Shown here one piece after another: positions 23,008 through 30,854 of a DNA stretch of 49,509 nt. A program made the translations under genes and the position numbers. The DNA lies in the NCBI GenBank assembly GCA_944376745.1, contig CALWDR010000009.1, forward strand, positions 1 to 49,509, given 5' to 3'. Numbering within the stretch: position 1 is the first letter of the stretch; every line of letters starts with the position of its first letter. A model generated the notes under the pieces. It was not told where the DNA came from and searched no databases. It saw only the letters and a list, made by a program, of their open reading frames with translations. Source of the DNA: an uncultured Lachnospiraceae bacterium. Its GTDB lineage: Bacteria > Bacillota > Clostridia > Lachnospirales > Lachnospiraceae.

Positions 23008-23424
23008 ATGATCATTGCATTTGATGAAAATCTGATTACCGGAAACGATACCATCGACAACCAGCACCGGGAGCTGATCGACCGCATCCGGCAGTTTGTG
23101 ACCAGCTGTGAGAGCGGGGAGGGACGGCTGAAGGCCGTGAAGATGCTGGATTACCTGGCCGATTACACGGACTTCCATTTCGGCCAGGAGGAGCAGCTTC
23201 AGGAACAGGTGGGCTATCCTGAATTAAAGCAGCACAGGGAGAAGCACGCGGAGTTCAAAAAAACTCTGGAGGAGCTTCATGAATTTCTGGAGGAATCCGA
23301 GGGCCCCACAGAGGAATTCATGCGCCAGGTGGAGCGGAACGTGGTGGACTGGCTGTTTGGCCACATCAAGACCTTTGACCGTTCCGTGGCGGAATTTATT
23401 TATATGCGGGACTCTTTGGCGTAG
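23008..23424 (+). CDS. Bacteriohemerythrin
   Basis: 138 residues. Hemerythrins are four-helix proteins with a di-iron site that binds O2 reversibly; bacterial forms act in oxygen sensing, delivery or protection. The iron ligands are visible in IDNQHRELIDRI (His20), DFHFGQEEQL, HREKHAEFKK and FGHIKTFDRSV, the full pattern of His and Glu/Asp. AAGGAGG precedes the ATG. The gene stands alone after the ABC operon. In an anaerobe it plausibly protects against oxygen exposure (inference). Its stop-codon region is duplicated 37 bp downstream. Confidence 0.95.
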   Translation: MIIAFDENLITGNDTIDNQHRELIDRIRQFVTSCESGEGRLKAVKMLDYLADYTDFHFGQEEQLQEQVGYPELKQHREKHAEFKKTLEELHEFLEESEGPTEEFMRQVERNVVDWLFGHIKTFDRSVAEFIYMRDSLA

Positions 23425-23470
23425 GATCTAAACAGGCAAAGAAGGAAACTCTCCGGCGCAGGATCTTAAG
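23411..23470. repeat. 37-bp-period duplication across the hemerythrin stop codon
   Basis: ACTCTTTGGCGTAGGATCT (contains the stop) and ACTCTCCGGCGCAGGATCT start 37 bp apart. This matches the stop-codon duplications at the aldo/keto reductase and AraC genes. Confidence 0.6.
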
Positions 23471-23481
23471 AAGAAATCCAG

Positions 23482-23512
23482 GGGCGACAGCAAGGATCAC
23501 TGCCGCCCCGCG
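23482..23512. terminator. GC-rich hairpin after the hemerythrin gene
   Basis: GGGGCGACAG pairs with CTGCCGCCCC (one mismatch). There is no long T tract, so it could act as a weak bidirectional terminator between the convergent genes. Confidence 0.45.
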
Positions 23513-23567
23513 CTATTATTCAGAGAAGGAGGGAGACAATTCTTAAAGAGGGAAACGTCTCCTGCTC

Positions 23568-24596
23568 TCAGAAGCGCACCGGCATTCCGGTGCGGGTAGA
23601 TTCGTAGATGGCGCAGATGACTTTCACCGCCAGGACCGCATCCTCCGGCGGAAGTACAGGCTCCCGGTCCTCCCGTATGGCGTCCGCCAAGTCTTTTATC
23701 AAGGCCACATGGCCGTCAATGGTGATATCCACGTTGCTCTTGGAGCCTCCCACAGCGGCTCCTGCCTCCGGGCAGGGAGGCGCGTCCGCCTCATCCATAA
23801 ACTTCCATTCCACAACGCCTTCGTCGTTGAAGATGATCGTTCCCTTCTCCCCATAGAAGGCAAAGGTGGTAGAGAATCCCGGATAAGCCGTTGTAGCGCC
23901 CTCGATGACACAGAGGGATTTATCCTTCATCTGAATGACTGCCGCCGCCGTATCCTCCACATCGATCTTCCTGGCCAGGGTTTCCGCCTTGCCGTAAATG
24001 GTATCGATCTCGCCGCCCAGCATCCAGAGTACCAGATCCACTCCGTGCACGCCCTGATTCATCAACGCTCCGCCGCCATCCTGATCCCAGGTTCCGCGCC
24101 ATCCCGCGCTGTCATAATAGGCCTGGTCCCGGTAATATTTCAGCTGCGCCTCGGCCAGACAGATACGGCCCAATCTGCCCTCCTGAATGGCTTTGCGGGT
24201 AGCGATGGCCGTTGGCATCATACGCCTCTGATGGATGCTCTGCATCTTGACGCCGCACTCCCGTACCGTCTTTGCCACCGCAATGGCGCGCTCCGGCGTG
24301 ATCTCCAAAGGCTTTTCACATACAATATGCTTTCCTGCCCGGGCGGCCGCCTCACTCACATCCTTGTGGGTCCCGCTGGGTACGCAAACGCATACCACCT
24401 CCACCTCCGGGTCCGCCAGTACGGACTCGTCGTCATAATAAACCTTGCCCACATTGTGGCGCCTGGCATAAGCATCCGCTTTCTCTGGTACAATGTCGCA
24501 GCAGGCATACAGCTTTAACCCTTCCTTCTCCAGGCGTTTCAATGCCTTAGCATGTGTCTCGGCGATCACGCCGCATCCGATAACCGCAAAATTCAT
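23568..24596 (-). CDS. Gfo/Idh/MocA family oxidoreductase (first of a pair)
   Basis: 342 residues. The Rossmann start is FAVIGCGVIAETHAKALKRL; the family signature EKPLEITPERA follows at about 93. The C-terminal domain carries GGGALMNQGVHGVDLVLWML at about 175-194, where the Asp and His of the usual catalytic site lie. Enzymes of this family oxidise or reduce a sugar carbon with NAD(P), as in inositol, 3-keto-glycoside and amino-sugar pathways. It is the last gene of the M55-isomerase-nagA-nagB-Gfo-Gfo cluster, 36 bp after the second oxidoreductase. The exact substrate cannot be assigned. Confidence 0.92.
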   Translation of the reverse strand: MNFAVIGCGVIAETHAKALKRLEKEGLKLYACCDIVPEKADAYARRHNVGKVYYDDESVLADPEVEVVCVCVPSGTHKDVSEAAARAGKHIVCEKPLEITPERAIAVAKTVRECGVKMQSIHQRRMMPTAIATRKAIQEGRLGRICLAEAQLKYYRDQAYYDSAGWRGTWDQDGGGALMNQGVHGVDLVLWMLGGEIDTIYGKAETLARKIDVEDTAAAVIQMKDKSLCVIEGATTAYPGFSTTFAFYGEKGTIIFNDEGVVEWKFMDEADAPPCPEAGAAVGGSKSNVDITIDGHVALIKDLADAIREDREPVLPPEDAVLAVKVICAIYESTRTGMPVRF

Positions 24597-24632
24597 GATC
24601 TTCCATCCTCCTGTCTAAAATATTTTTTACTC

Positions 24633-25574
24633 TTACAATGCATACATAGGCCCGGACGCCGCCGCATAGCCTCTCTTAAACAGCGGACCGTCATAAGAGG
24701 GATCCGTTTCCTTCAGCGCATCCAGCCGCACCTGTTCCCCATTTCCGGCCCGGGAAGCCGCGCCGGCCAGCATGATCCTTACGCTCTCCAACAGCGCCCC
24801 TGTATCTGCCATCAAATTGTCCTTTCCCTCCATATAATTACATATCTGCCGGATCAAAGCCTCATAAAGCCGGTTGGAGTCCAGCTTCAGCGCATAGGTG
24901 GATTTCGTGGTCATCACCGTAATGACAAAGGGCTGCCAGGTCCCGGTAAATGTGTTGTAGGCCGCGCTCTTTCCATTTTCAAACTGCACGTAATAGCTCT
25001 CGCTGTACTTACCTTCCGCCTCGCCCCGGCCCATATACCGCACCCACTGGGCGCCTGTACCCATCAGGCCGCCAATGGCCTCCACGATATGGATTCCATA
25101 GTTGAACTCATCCACCCCAGCGGTGCCAAACACGTTTACGATCTCTCCCCGCTCCGTCTCCGGAATAGCCAGAAATTCCTGGATCTCGTAAGCGTACCGG
25201 GCGCTGGAGGCCCCCAATATCACCGCCCCCCGCTTTGCCAGCTCCTGCACTCTCTTACAGTCTCTAAGACTGCCCACCAGAGGTTTGTCGATAAACACCG
25301 GTTTTCCCAGCTTCAAAAATGGTTCCGCACAGGATAGATGCTCCTCCCAGTCACAGCCCTGGATAAAGCCGATATCGCACATGGACGCCAGCTCCTCAAT
25401 GCTCTCGCAGCGTTTTTCCAGTCCAAACCGCCTCACGAACCCCTCCACCTCAGCGTCAGAGCGGAAGGAATCGTTGTAAACCCCCACATACCGCATGCGC
25501 CCTTCCTTGGCCATGGCCTCCGCAAATCCCATAGGATGCGAAGTGTCAATATTTACCGTTCCCACTCGAATCAT
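24633..25574 (-). CDS. Gfo/Idh/MocA family oxidoreductase (second, divergent)
   Basis: 313 residues. The nucleotide-binding start is atypical, VGTVNIDTSHPMGFAEAM, without the GxGxxG of its neighbour. The family lysine is in VFIDKPLVGS and the catalytic-region His in EFNYGIHIVEAIGG. Sequence elsewhere is only distantly Gfo/Idh-like. Two dissimilar oxidoreductases side by side often act in successive steps, oxidising and re-reducing a ring carbon (inference). It is 115 bp downstream of nagB. Confidence 0.82.
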   Translation of the reverse strand: MIRVGTVNIDTSHPMGFAEAMAKEGRMRYVGVYNDSFRSDAEVEGFVRRFGLEKRCESIEELASMCDIGFIQGCDWEEHLSCAEPFLKLGKPVFIDKPLVGSLRDCKRVQELAKRGAVILGASSARYAYEIQEFLAIPETERGEIVNVFGTAGVDEFNYGIHIVEAIGGLMGTGAQWVRYMGRGEAEGKYSESYYVQFENGKSAAYNTFTGTWQPFVITVMTTKSTYALKLDSNRLYEALIRQICNYMEGKDNLMADTGALLESVRIMLAGAASRAGNGEQVRLDALKETDPSYDGPLFKRGYAAASGPMYAL

Positions 25575-25689
25575 TTCTTACCATCCTCTCTTGATCTCTA
25601 TTCTATACTGGCCGCGGGACCACTGCGGATTTTACTCCTGCATTAACTGCACATCCACCGCAGTTTTCTCTCCCGCATTGACAGCGGGC

Positions 25690-26460
25690 CTACTGTAAAT
25701 CCTTCAACTGGGCCGCGCTGTCCCGGTCCAGATAAAGGACCGCGCCTCCATGCCTGCGCAGCACGGTAGCCGGGCACTCCTCCCCAATGGGGCCCTCACA
25801 GGTCCTCCTTACTGCCTGGGCCTTCCGGGTTCCGGGAACCACACAGAACAAGCTCTTTCCTCTGCACAATGCCGGGATCGTCAGCGTCACCGCACGGGCC
25901 GGCACCTCTTCGAGGGTGTCGAAGCAGCCGTCATTCACCTGCTGCTGCCGGCACACCGCGTCCAGCTCTGCCACCTTTACCAGTGCGGGATCTGAAAAAT
26001 CTGCCACCGCCGGGTCGTTAAAGGCGATATGCCCGTTTTCCCCGATGCCCAGACAGACAAGATCCACCGGGTACTGCTTAAGCAGCCCGCTGTAATTCTC
26101 ACAGATCTCCTCCGGCGTGTTTCCTGCCTCACGCAGATAATGAACGCTTAACAAGGGTACGTGCGCAAACAGCGCCTGTTCCAGGAAATTGCCGAAAGCC
26201 TGGGGGGCCTCCGGCCGAAGCCCGCAATACTCATCCATATGAAAGGCCCGCACCCGGTTCCACGGAATGGACGTATCCGCCCTAAGGGCAGCCAGCACCT
26301 CATTCTGAGACGGAGCCGCCGCGAAGATCATATTGCAGGTCTCCTTTTCTGCCAGTACCTTCTCAATGGCGGCGGCCACGTTCCTGGCGGCTGCCGCCCC
26401 CATCTCCTTACGGCTGTCATACACGCGCGTTTCCAGTTTGTCGTACATTTTCCATTTCAT
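25690..26460 (-). CDS. nagB: Glucosamine-6-phosphate deaminase
   Basis: 256 residues. NagB converts glucosamine 6-phosphate to fructose 6-phosphate and ammonia. Catalytic motifs are AFHMDEYCGL (Asp of the DEY motif) and LGIGENGHIAFNDP, which carries the Glu and His of the ring-opening site, followed by VTLTIPAL. The allosteric-site sequence of E. coli NagB is not evident, as in many Gram-positive forms. It sits 62 bp after nagA on the same strand, so GlcNAc-6-phosphate would be taken to glycolysis by the pair. Confidence 0.94.
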   Translation of the reverse strand: MKWKMYDKLETRVYDSRKEMGAAAARNVAAAIEKVLAEKETCNMIFAAAPSQNEVLAALRADTSIPWNRVRAFHMDEYCGLRPEAPQAFGNFLEQALFAHVPLLSVHYLREAGNTPEEICENYSGLLKQYPVDLVCLGIGENGHIAFNDPAVADFSDPALVKVAELDAVCRQQQVNDGCFDTLEEVPARAVTLTIPALCRGKSLFCVVPGTRKAQAVRRTCEGPIGEECPATVLRRHGGAVLYLDRDSAAQLKDLQ

Positions 26461-26522
26461 TCCATTTTCCTTCTTTCTCAGTGAATCAAATCCGCAGCGA
26501 GGTATCAGGCTGACTGCCCGGC

Positions 26523-27704
26523 TTATCCCTGGCAGGAATAGCGTATCTCCCCATCCGTCATCACCAGCTTCACGTGAATCTCTTCGTCAAATAACACCAG
26601 GTCCGCCCGGCGTCCCTTTTCTACCCGTCCATATTTGTCCGAGAGTCCCAGGATCCTTGCAGGCGTCTCCGTGGCCATTTTCACCGCGTCCGGCAGGGAG
26701 GCCCCCGCCAATTTTACCATGTTGCGCACCAGCCGTTCCCCGGTACAGACGCTTCCGGCAAAGGCCTTCCGGTCCGGCATTTTCGCCACGCCATCCTCCA
26801 CAATGACCCGCTGGCCGCAGGAAAGGCTGCCCAGAATACTCTCCCCCTCCTCCTGGCCCGCCGCCCGCATGGCGTCGGTGACGAGAGCCAGACGGTCAGG
26901 TCCGATGAAACGATAGGCCATGGTCAGAAGCTCCGCCGGAAGATGGCAGCCATCCGCAATGACTTCGCTGGTCAACTCCGGCAATACATAGGCGCTTTCG
27001 ATCACTCCGCCTCTGCGAAATCCCCCCACCCGGGTGATCCCGGACATGGCCGAGTAAAGATGGGTGATATGGGTAAATCCGTGGGCCGCCGCCTCCCTGA
27101 CCTCTGCAAAGGCAGCGTCGCTGTGCCCGATGGACGGCAGGATTCCGCGGCACGCAAGGTAATCGCCCATGGCCAACGCTCCCGGAAGCTCCGGCGCTGC
27201 CGTCCAGCGCAAAATACCGCTGCAGGACTCCACCAGCCTCTCGTATTCCTCCGGAACCGGATTGCGGATGTAAGCGGGGTCCTGTGCTCCGCTTTGGGCG
27301 GGCGATAAATAAGGTCCCTCCATATGAAGCCCCAGCAGTCTCGCGCCATCCCCCACTTCCTCTTTGCACTGCTCGTACAGCCCGACAACATCCTCCATTT
27401 CCTCCATGGTCGCGGCCAGCGTGGTGGCCGCAAGTCCGGTGGTGCCGTGCTCAAGGTGCAGGCGCCTCACACCGTCCCAGGCTTCCTTCGTCCCATCCAT
27501 AAAATCATGCCCGCCGCCGCCATGCACGTGAATATCGATAAATCCATGGGACAGGTACAGTCCCCCGGCATCCACCTCGCGCTCCGCCTTCTCCCCGGTT
27601 CCCGGCGGGAAAATACCGGAAATAACGCCGTCCTCTATATACAGATCTCTGGCTTCCACCCGGTTATCCTGCACCAGCTTCGCGTTTTGAATCCTCGTTT
27701 TCAT
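26523..27704 (-). CDS. nagA: N-acetylglucosamine-6-phosphate deacetylase
   Basis: 393 residues. NagA removes acetate from GlcNAc-6-phosphate. The amidohydrolase-type metal and substrate sites are seen as FIDIHVHGGGGHDFMDG (about 54-70), LHMEGPYLSP with the metal Glu, SIGHSDAAFAE, HITHLYSAMSGI and LVTDAMRAAG with the catalytic Asp. The usual THLFNAM is HLYSAMSGI here, a small variation near the substrate. It follows the TIM-barrel isomerase gene by 30 bp. The enzyme acts in the cytoplasm, so the substrate must enter as, or be converted to, GlcNAc-6-P. Confidence 0.95.
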   Translation of the reverse strand: MKTRIQNAKLVQDNRVEARDLYIEDGVISGIFPPGTGEKAEREVDAGGLYLSHGFIDIHVHGGGGHDFMDGTKEAWDGVRRLHLEHGTTGLAATTLAATMEEMEDVVGLYEQCKEEVGDGARLLGLHMEGPYLSPAQSGAQDPAYIRNPVPEEYERLVESCSGILRWTAAPELPGALAMGDYLACRGILPSIGHSDAAFAEVREAAAHGFTHITHLYSAMSGITRVGGFRRGGVIESAYVLPELTSEVIADGCHLPAELLTMAYRFIGPDRLALVTDAMRAAGQEEGESILGSLSCGQRVIVEDGVAKMPDRKAFAGSVCTGERLVRNMVKLAGASLPDAVKMATETPARILGLSDKYGRVEKGRRADLVLFDEEIHVKLVMTDGEIRYSCQG

Positions 27705-27734
27705 CTCAAAGCCATCCTTCCTCCCATCTCTTTC

Positions 27735-28619
27735 TCAGTCCTTCTCTTCGCCGCATGCTTTCTTTTCCGCCCCGCGGATCAGCGCTTTCAGGGCCTGCGC
27801 ACTCTCCACAAGCGCCTCTGTCCCTCCCCGGGAGAAATCCGCCCCCTTTGGCGTGCGCATCTGTTCCTCCGTCAGCACAAGGCTTTTCCGGTAGTGGGGC
27901 TCCAAAGACAGCCACCCCTCATAGCCCTCCTCCGCCAGGGCGCAAAGGATTCCGGGATAATCCACCAGTCCCGTGCCCAGCTTCACGCAAATGGGCTTTC
28001 CTTCCTTTACAATGGCGTCCTTGATATGCACATGTGAAAGGCAGGACGCCACAGCCCGGTATCCCTCCGGAAAAGGCGTCTCGCCCAGAGGATCATAAAT
28101 GTCATTGCCCGGGTCATAGATCGCGCCAAAAACCTCCCTGTCCAGCAGCGCCAAAAGCTCTGACAGCGTCCGGTGGTTGGTGGTGTTCACGCTTGGGTCC
28201 GCCTCCAGCAGCAGGCGTTTTCCTCTCTCCCTTAACAGCTTCGCGGGAAGCTCAAAAAAGGGTGCCAGCCCTTCTGCCATAATCCTGCCTTCTTTTGGCA
28301 CAAAGAAGGCAAAGCCGCGGATGGTCTCACATCCCAGTATATCTGCCGCGTCACAGAGCAGGGACAGCTTTTCCAATTCCGACGCAGGGACCGTCTCCTC
28401 CGGTTCACATTTACAGAAGGAGCTTGCCAGGTTACAGACCGTCAGCCCTTCCGCATCCAGCCGCGCCCTCCATTCCTTCAGCTGCCCATGGGGGATCTGC
28501 TCCACGGGCCTGTCGCAGATACTGCGCAGCTCCAGCCCTGCAAGACCGCAGCGTTTTGCCAGCCTTACGGCCTCCTCAAAGCTCTGGGTCGCCTCATCCG
28601 TAATAAATGCCAGTTTCAT
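27735..28619 (-). CDS. Sugar phosphate isomerase/epimerase (xylose-isomerase-like TIM barrel)
   Basis: 294 residues from the ATG at 28619; a TTG three codons upstream is less likely. AP endonuclease 2/xylose isomerase-like TIM barrel with metal-binding residues suggested by GLAGLELRSICDRP, LLLEADPSVNTTNHR, GAIYDPGNDIYDP, SHVHIKDAI and WLSLEPHY. Such proteins isomerise or epimerise sugars or keto-sugars, or act as keto-glycoside lyases next to Gfo/Idh oxidoreductases. It lies 26 bp after the M55 peptidase gene and 30 bp before nagA. Its exact reaction is unknown; the link to the two oxidoreductases is the best clue. Confidence 0.88.
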   Translation of the reverse strand: MKLAFITDEATQSFEEAVRLAKRCGLAGLELRSICDRPVEQIPHGQLKEWRARLDAEGLTVCNLASSFCKCEPEETVPASELEKLSLLCDAADILGCETIRGFAFFVPKEGRIMAEGLAPFFELPAKLLRERGKRLLLEADPSVNTTNHRTLSELLALLDREVFGAIYDPGNDIYDPLGETPFPEGYRAVASCLSHVHIKDAIVKEGKPICVKLGTGLVDYPGILCALAEEGYEGWLSLEPHYRKSLVLTEEQMRTPKGADFSRGGTEALVESAQALKALIRGAEKKACGEEKD

Positions 28620-28645
28620 CACATCCAAGCTCCTTTCCCTGTTCC

Positions 28646-29452
28646 TTATAAAAGATCCCTCACGCTGTCAATGATCCCGCTCCGCGTAAAGGCATCCGTC
28701 AGCGCAAGCTTTTTTCCATCTTTGCCCACCATCTGAAATCTGGCTGCCTCCTCCATGCGCTTGAAACGAATCTCCACCGAAAGCGGTGTGGAAAAACAGT
28801 AGCATTTCATTTCCGGCAGCCGCCCTGCCATACGGCGGACTGCCTCCCGGATCTCCTCGCAGACAGCGGCCGGATGCTTGCTCACAGCGGAGGTCCAGCT
28901 CAAGCTTTGTTTTGTCACCACCGTTTCCGCCCAGGGAAAGGACTCCCGCGCCTGCCGGATACAGCAGTCGTCCGAAGAACAGAGCACAACGGGAACCTGC
29001 TTCAGGGCCGCGAAAGCCGCGTCTATTTCCATCTCCCCGACTTCCCTGCCGTTTAGCTTATAATATTGGAATGCCTTGGAGGAATAGGTATGCGCCAGGA
29101 CAGCCCCCGGCGTATTCTCCCTTGCGTGATAGCCGATGAACATGACGCCCGCAAAGCTTTCGTCCAGCAGCGGGAACCGCCCGCTGTGCCCGCTTCCCAG
29201 GGCGATCTTTACCCGGGGATCCAGCTGTTCATAATCAAAATTACAGCCCATTCCATGATTATCCCACACAATGACCTCCTCGGCCCCCAGCTCAAACAGC
29301 TCCTGCGCCGCCGCATTGGCCTCCCGGGCCGCCTGTTTTCGGGCGAATTGATACTGCTCCCCTCTGCCAAGCCCGGTTCCCGGCTCTCCCACCACACAGG
29401 CAGCGCCCTCACAATCCACGCCGATATAAAACTTTTTCCCTTCCAGCAGCAT
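28646..29452 (-). CDS. M55 family D-aminopeptidase (DppA-like)
   Basis: 268 residues from the ATG at 29452. B. subtilis DppA, the founder of M55, releases N-terminal D-amino acids (D-Ala) from short peptides. The zinc ligands are recognisable in YIGVDCEGAACVV (Asp and Glu), VWDNHGMGCNF (His), SGHSGRFPL and GYHARENTPGAVLAHT (His). There is no signal peptide. It is the first gene of the cluster with the isomerase, nagA, nagB and two oxidoreductases, and is read away from an AraC regulator. A D-amino-acid peptidase at the head of an amino-sugar operon points to muropeptides or another D-Ala-containing glycopeptide as the natural substrate (inference). Confidence 0.93.
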   Translation of the reverse strand: MLLEGKKFYIGVDCEGAACVVGEPGTGLGRGEQYQFARKQAAREANAAAQELFELGAEEVIVWDNHGMGCNFDYEQLDPRVKIALGSGHSGRFPLLDESFAGVMFIGYHARENTPGAVLAHTYSSKAFQYYKLNGREVGEMEIDAAFAALKQVPVVLCSSDDCCIRQARESFPWAETVVTKQSLSWTSAVSKHPAAVCEEIREAVRRMAGRLPEMKCYCFSTPLSVEIRFKRMEEAARFQMVGKDGKKLALTDAFTRSGIIDSVRDLL

Positions 29453-29603
29453 TTTTATCCACACCTCCGTCTTTCACAGATCATTTTTATAGATAAGCCA
29501 TTTTCTATTATTATGCAGCAGACGCTTCTCTTTTTCCCTGCATAAAATACATTTTTTTTGTCATTTTGTCTAAGCCTCCGGCTGACACCCGTTGTATTTA
29601 CAC

Positions 29604-29633
29604 TTTACAGCTTTCGCAAAGGAGTGGTATACT
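29604..29633 (+). promoter_or_regulatory. Sigma-A promoter of the AraC regulator gene
   Basis: TTTACA (29604-29609), 18 bp, TATACT (29628-29633), 83 bp before the start codon. The M55 operon promoter must lie in the same 263-bp gap, but no convincing hexamers were found on the minus strand, consistent with an activator-dependent promoter. Confidence 0.55.
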
Positions 29634-29715
29634 GACAGAAAGAGCGGCAAGGCCGCGGTTTTCTGCCGCTGACCCTGCCGCCGTAAATTCCGTTCAGAAG
29701 CAAGGAGGTTTGCTC

Positions 29716-30645
29716 ATGCGCGATACATGTCCCGCCCCACCGTCCGCCCCTCAGTCCATGTTCTTTGACCATGAGACCGTATTTGGCCGGGGACGTATCT
29801 GCAAAATTTTTCAAATTACTGCTCCCATGCAGTCCGGCGACATCCTTCACTTTCACGATTACTCCCAGATCTGGTATGTCACAAGGGGAAGCTGCGAGCA
29901 TTTTGTGGAAGGCGTAAAACACGAGATGTCTGTAGGCGACGCCTTCCTCCTTCCGCCAAACGTCACCCACAAAACCATTCTCAAGGAAGGAGGAAGCATT
30001 CTCTGCTGTGAATTTTACATGGAAGATCTGTTTGCCCACAACGCTCCCGCCTCCGACAAAATGCGCGAGGTCACGCAGAATATCTCCTTCACTTTACTGT
30101 TTCAGCAGGAGCTGCACAGCACACAGCCCAAATTCACCTTCAGCCGCAAGGGACAGTTTCTGGTGGAGCGGCTGATGCTCTCCATGTTGGAGGAATATAC
30201 CCAGGCAGAAGTATTTTTTGAGGACTATCTGCACCTGCAGATCCTGGAGCTGCTTCTCATCTTCGCCCGGGAGTACACACAGTCCCCTGCCCACGAAATG
30301 TCTAAAAAAATGTATGATAAGTACCGCGCCATGGTGGAATCCACCATCCACTACATCGACGAACACTACGACGAACCGCTGACCCTGGATGAGGCCTGCA
30401 GAATGTCCATGGTGTCAAAGACCTATTTCTGCTATATATTTAAGCTGCTCACCCATCAGACCTTTGTGGAATATCTGACGGACCGGCGCATCAACCGGGC
30501 CATGGACCTGCTGCGGCAGACGAACATGTCCATCATTGACATCGGCCTGACCGTAGGGTTCCGGGATTCCACCCATTTTTCCCGCACCTTCAAGCGCCTG
30601 AAGGGCATTTCTCCCAGAGAATACCGGAGGGCGGCCAAGTCATAG
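29716..30645 (+). CDS. AraC family transcriptional regulator with N-terminal cupin
   Basis: 309 residues from the ATG at 29716 (AAGGAGG eight bases upstream); the open frame extends 50 codons further without support. The N-terminal cupin/AraC-binding domain is at about 45-130 (HFHDYSQIWYVTRGSCEHFV, LPPNVTHKTIL). The two helix-turn-helix motifs are at the C-terminus (EPLTLDEACRMSMVSKTYFC and IIDIGLTVGFRDSTHFSRTF, then GISPREYRRA). It is transcribed away from the M55-nagAB cluster and most likely activates it on binding a sugar (inference). The last codons and stop are repeated twice in tandem beyond the gene. Confidence 0.93.
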   Translation: MRDTCPAPPSAPQSMFFDHETVFGRGRICKIFQITAPMQSGDILHFHDYSQIWYVTRGSCEHFVEGVKHEMSVGDAFLLPPNVTHKTILKEGGSILCCEFYMEDLFAHNAPASDKMREVTQNISFTLLFQQELHSTQPKFTFSRKGQFLVERLMLSMLEEYTQAEVFFEDYLHLQILELLLIFAREYTQSPAHEMSKKMYDKYRAMVESTIHYIDEHYDEPLTLDEACRMSMVSKTYFCYIFKLLTHQTFVEYLTDRRINRAMDLLRQTNMSIIDIGLTVGFRDSTHFSRTFKRLKGISPREYRRAAKS

Positions 30646-30715
30646 CTCCGCAAGAATACCGGATGGCGGCCAGGTCATAGCTCTGAGCGAATACCGGAGG
30701 GCGGCCAAGTTATAA
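30619..30715. repeat. 35-bp tandem repeat (3 copies) across the AraC stop codon
   Basis: GAATACCGG starts at 30619, 30654 and 30689. Each unit continues as (A/T)GGCGGCCAAGT-like sequence; the first encodes the terminal REYRRAAKS, and the others preserve that stretch after the real stop. Confidence 0.85.
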
Positions 30716-30727
30716 AAGGGAGAAATG

Positions 30728-30783
30728 AAAAAAGCTGCACGAAACCTCAGCAACCTCACATTGCGTTTGGTTTTCGCACAGCC
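30728..30783 (-). terminator. Terminator of the purE-M-N-D operon
   Basis: On the minus strand GCTGTGCGAAAACC pairs with GGTTTCGTGCAGC across a loop, followed by six T. Confidence 0.75.
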
Positions 30784-30854
30784 TTTTCTATTATTTTCCT
30801 GTCACAGTACAGTCATTGTTCCGTCCGTGTACCAGCAGTCAAGCTTTGACCTTG

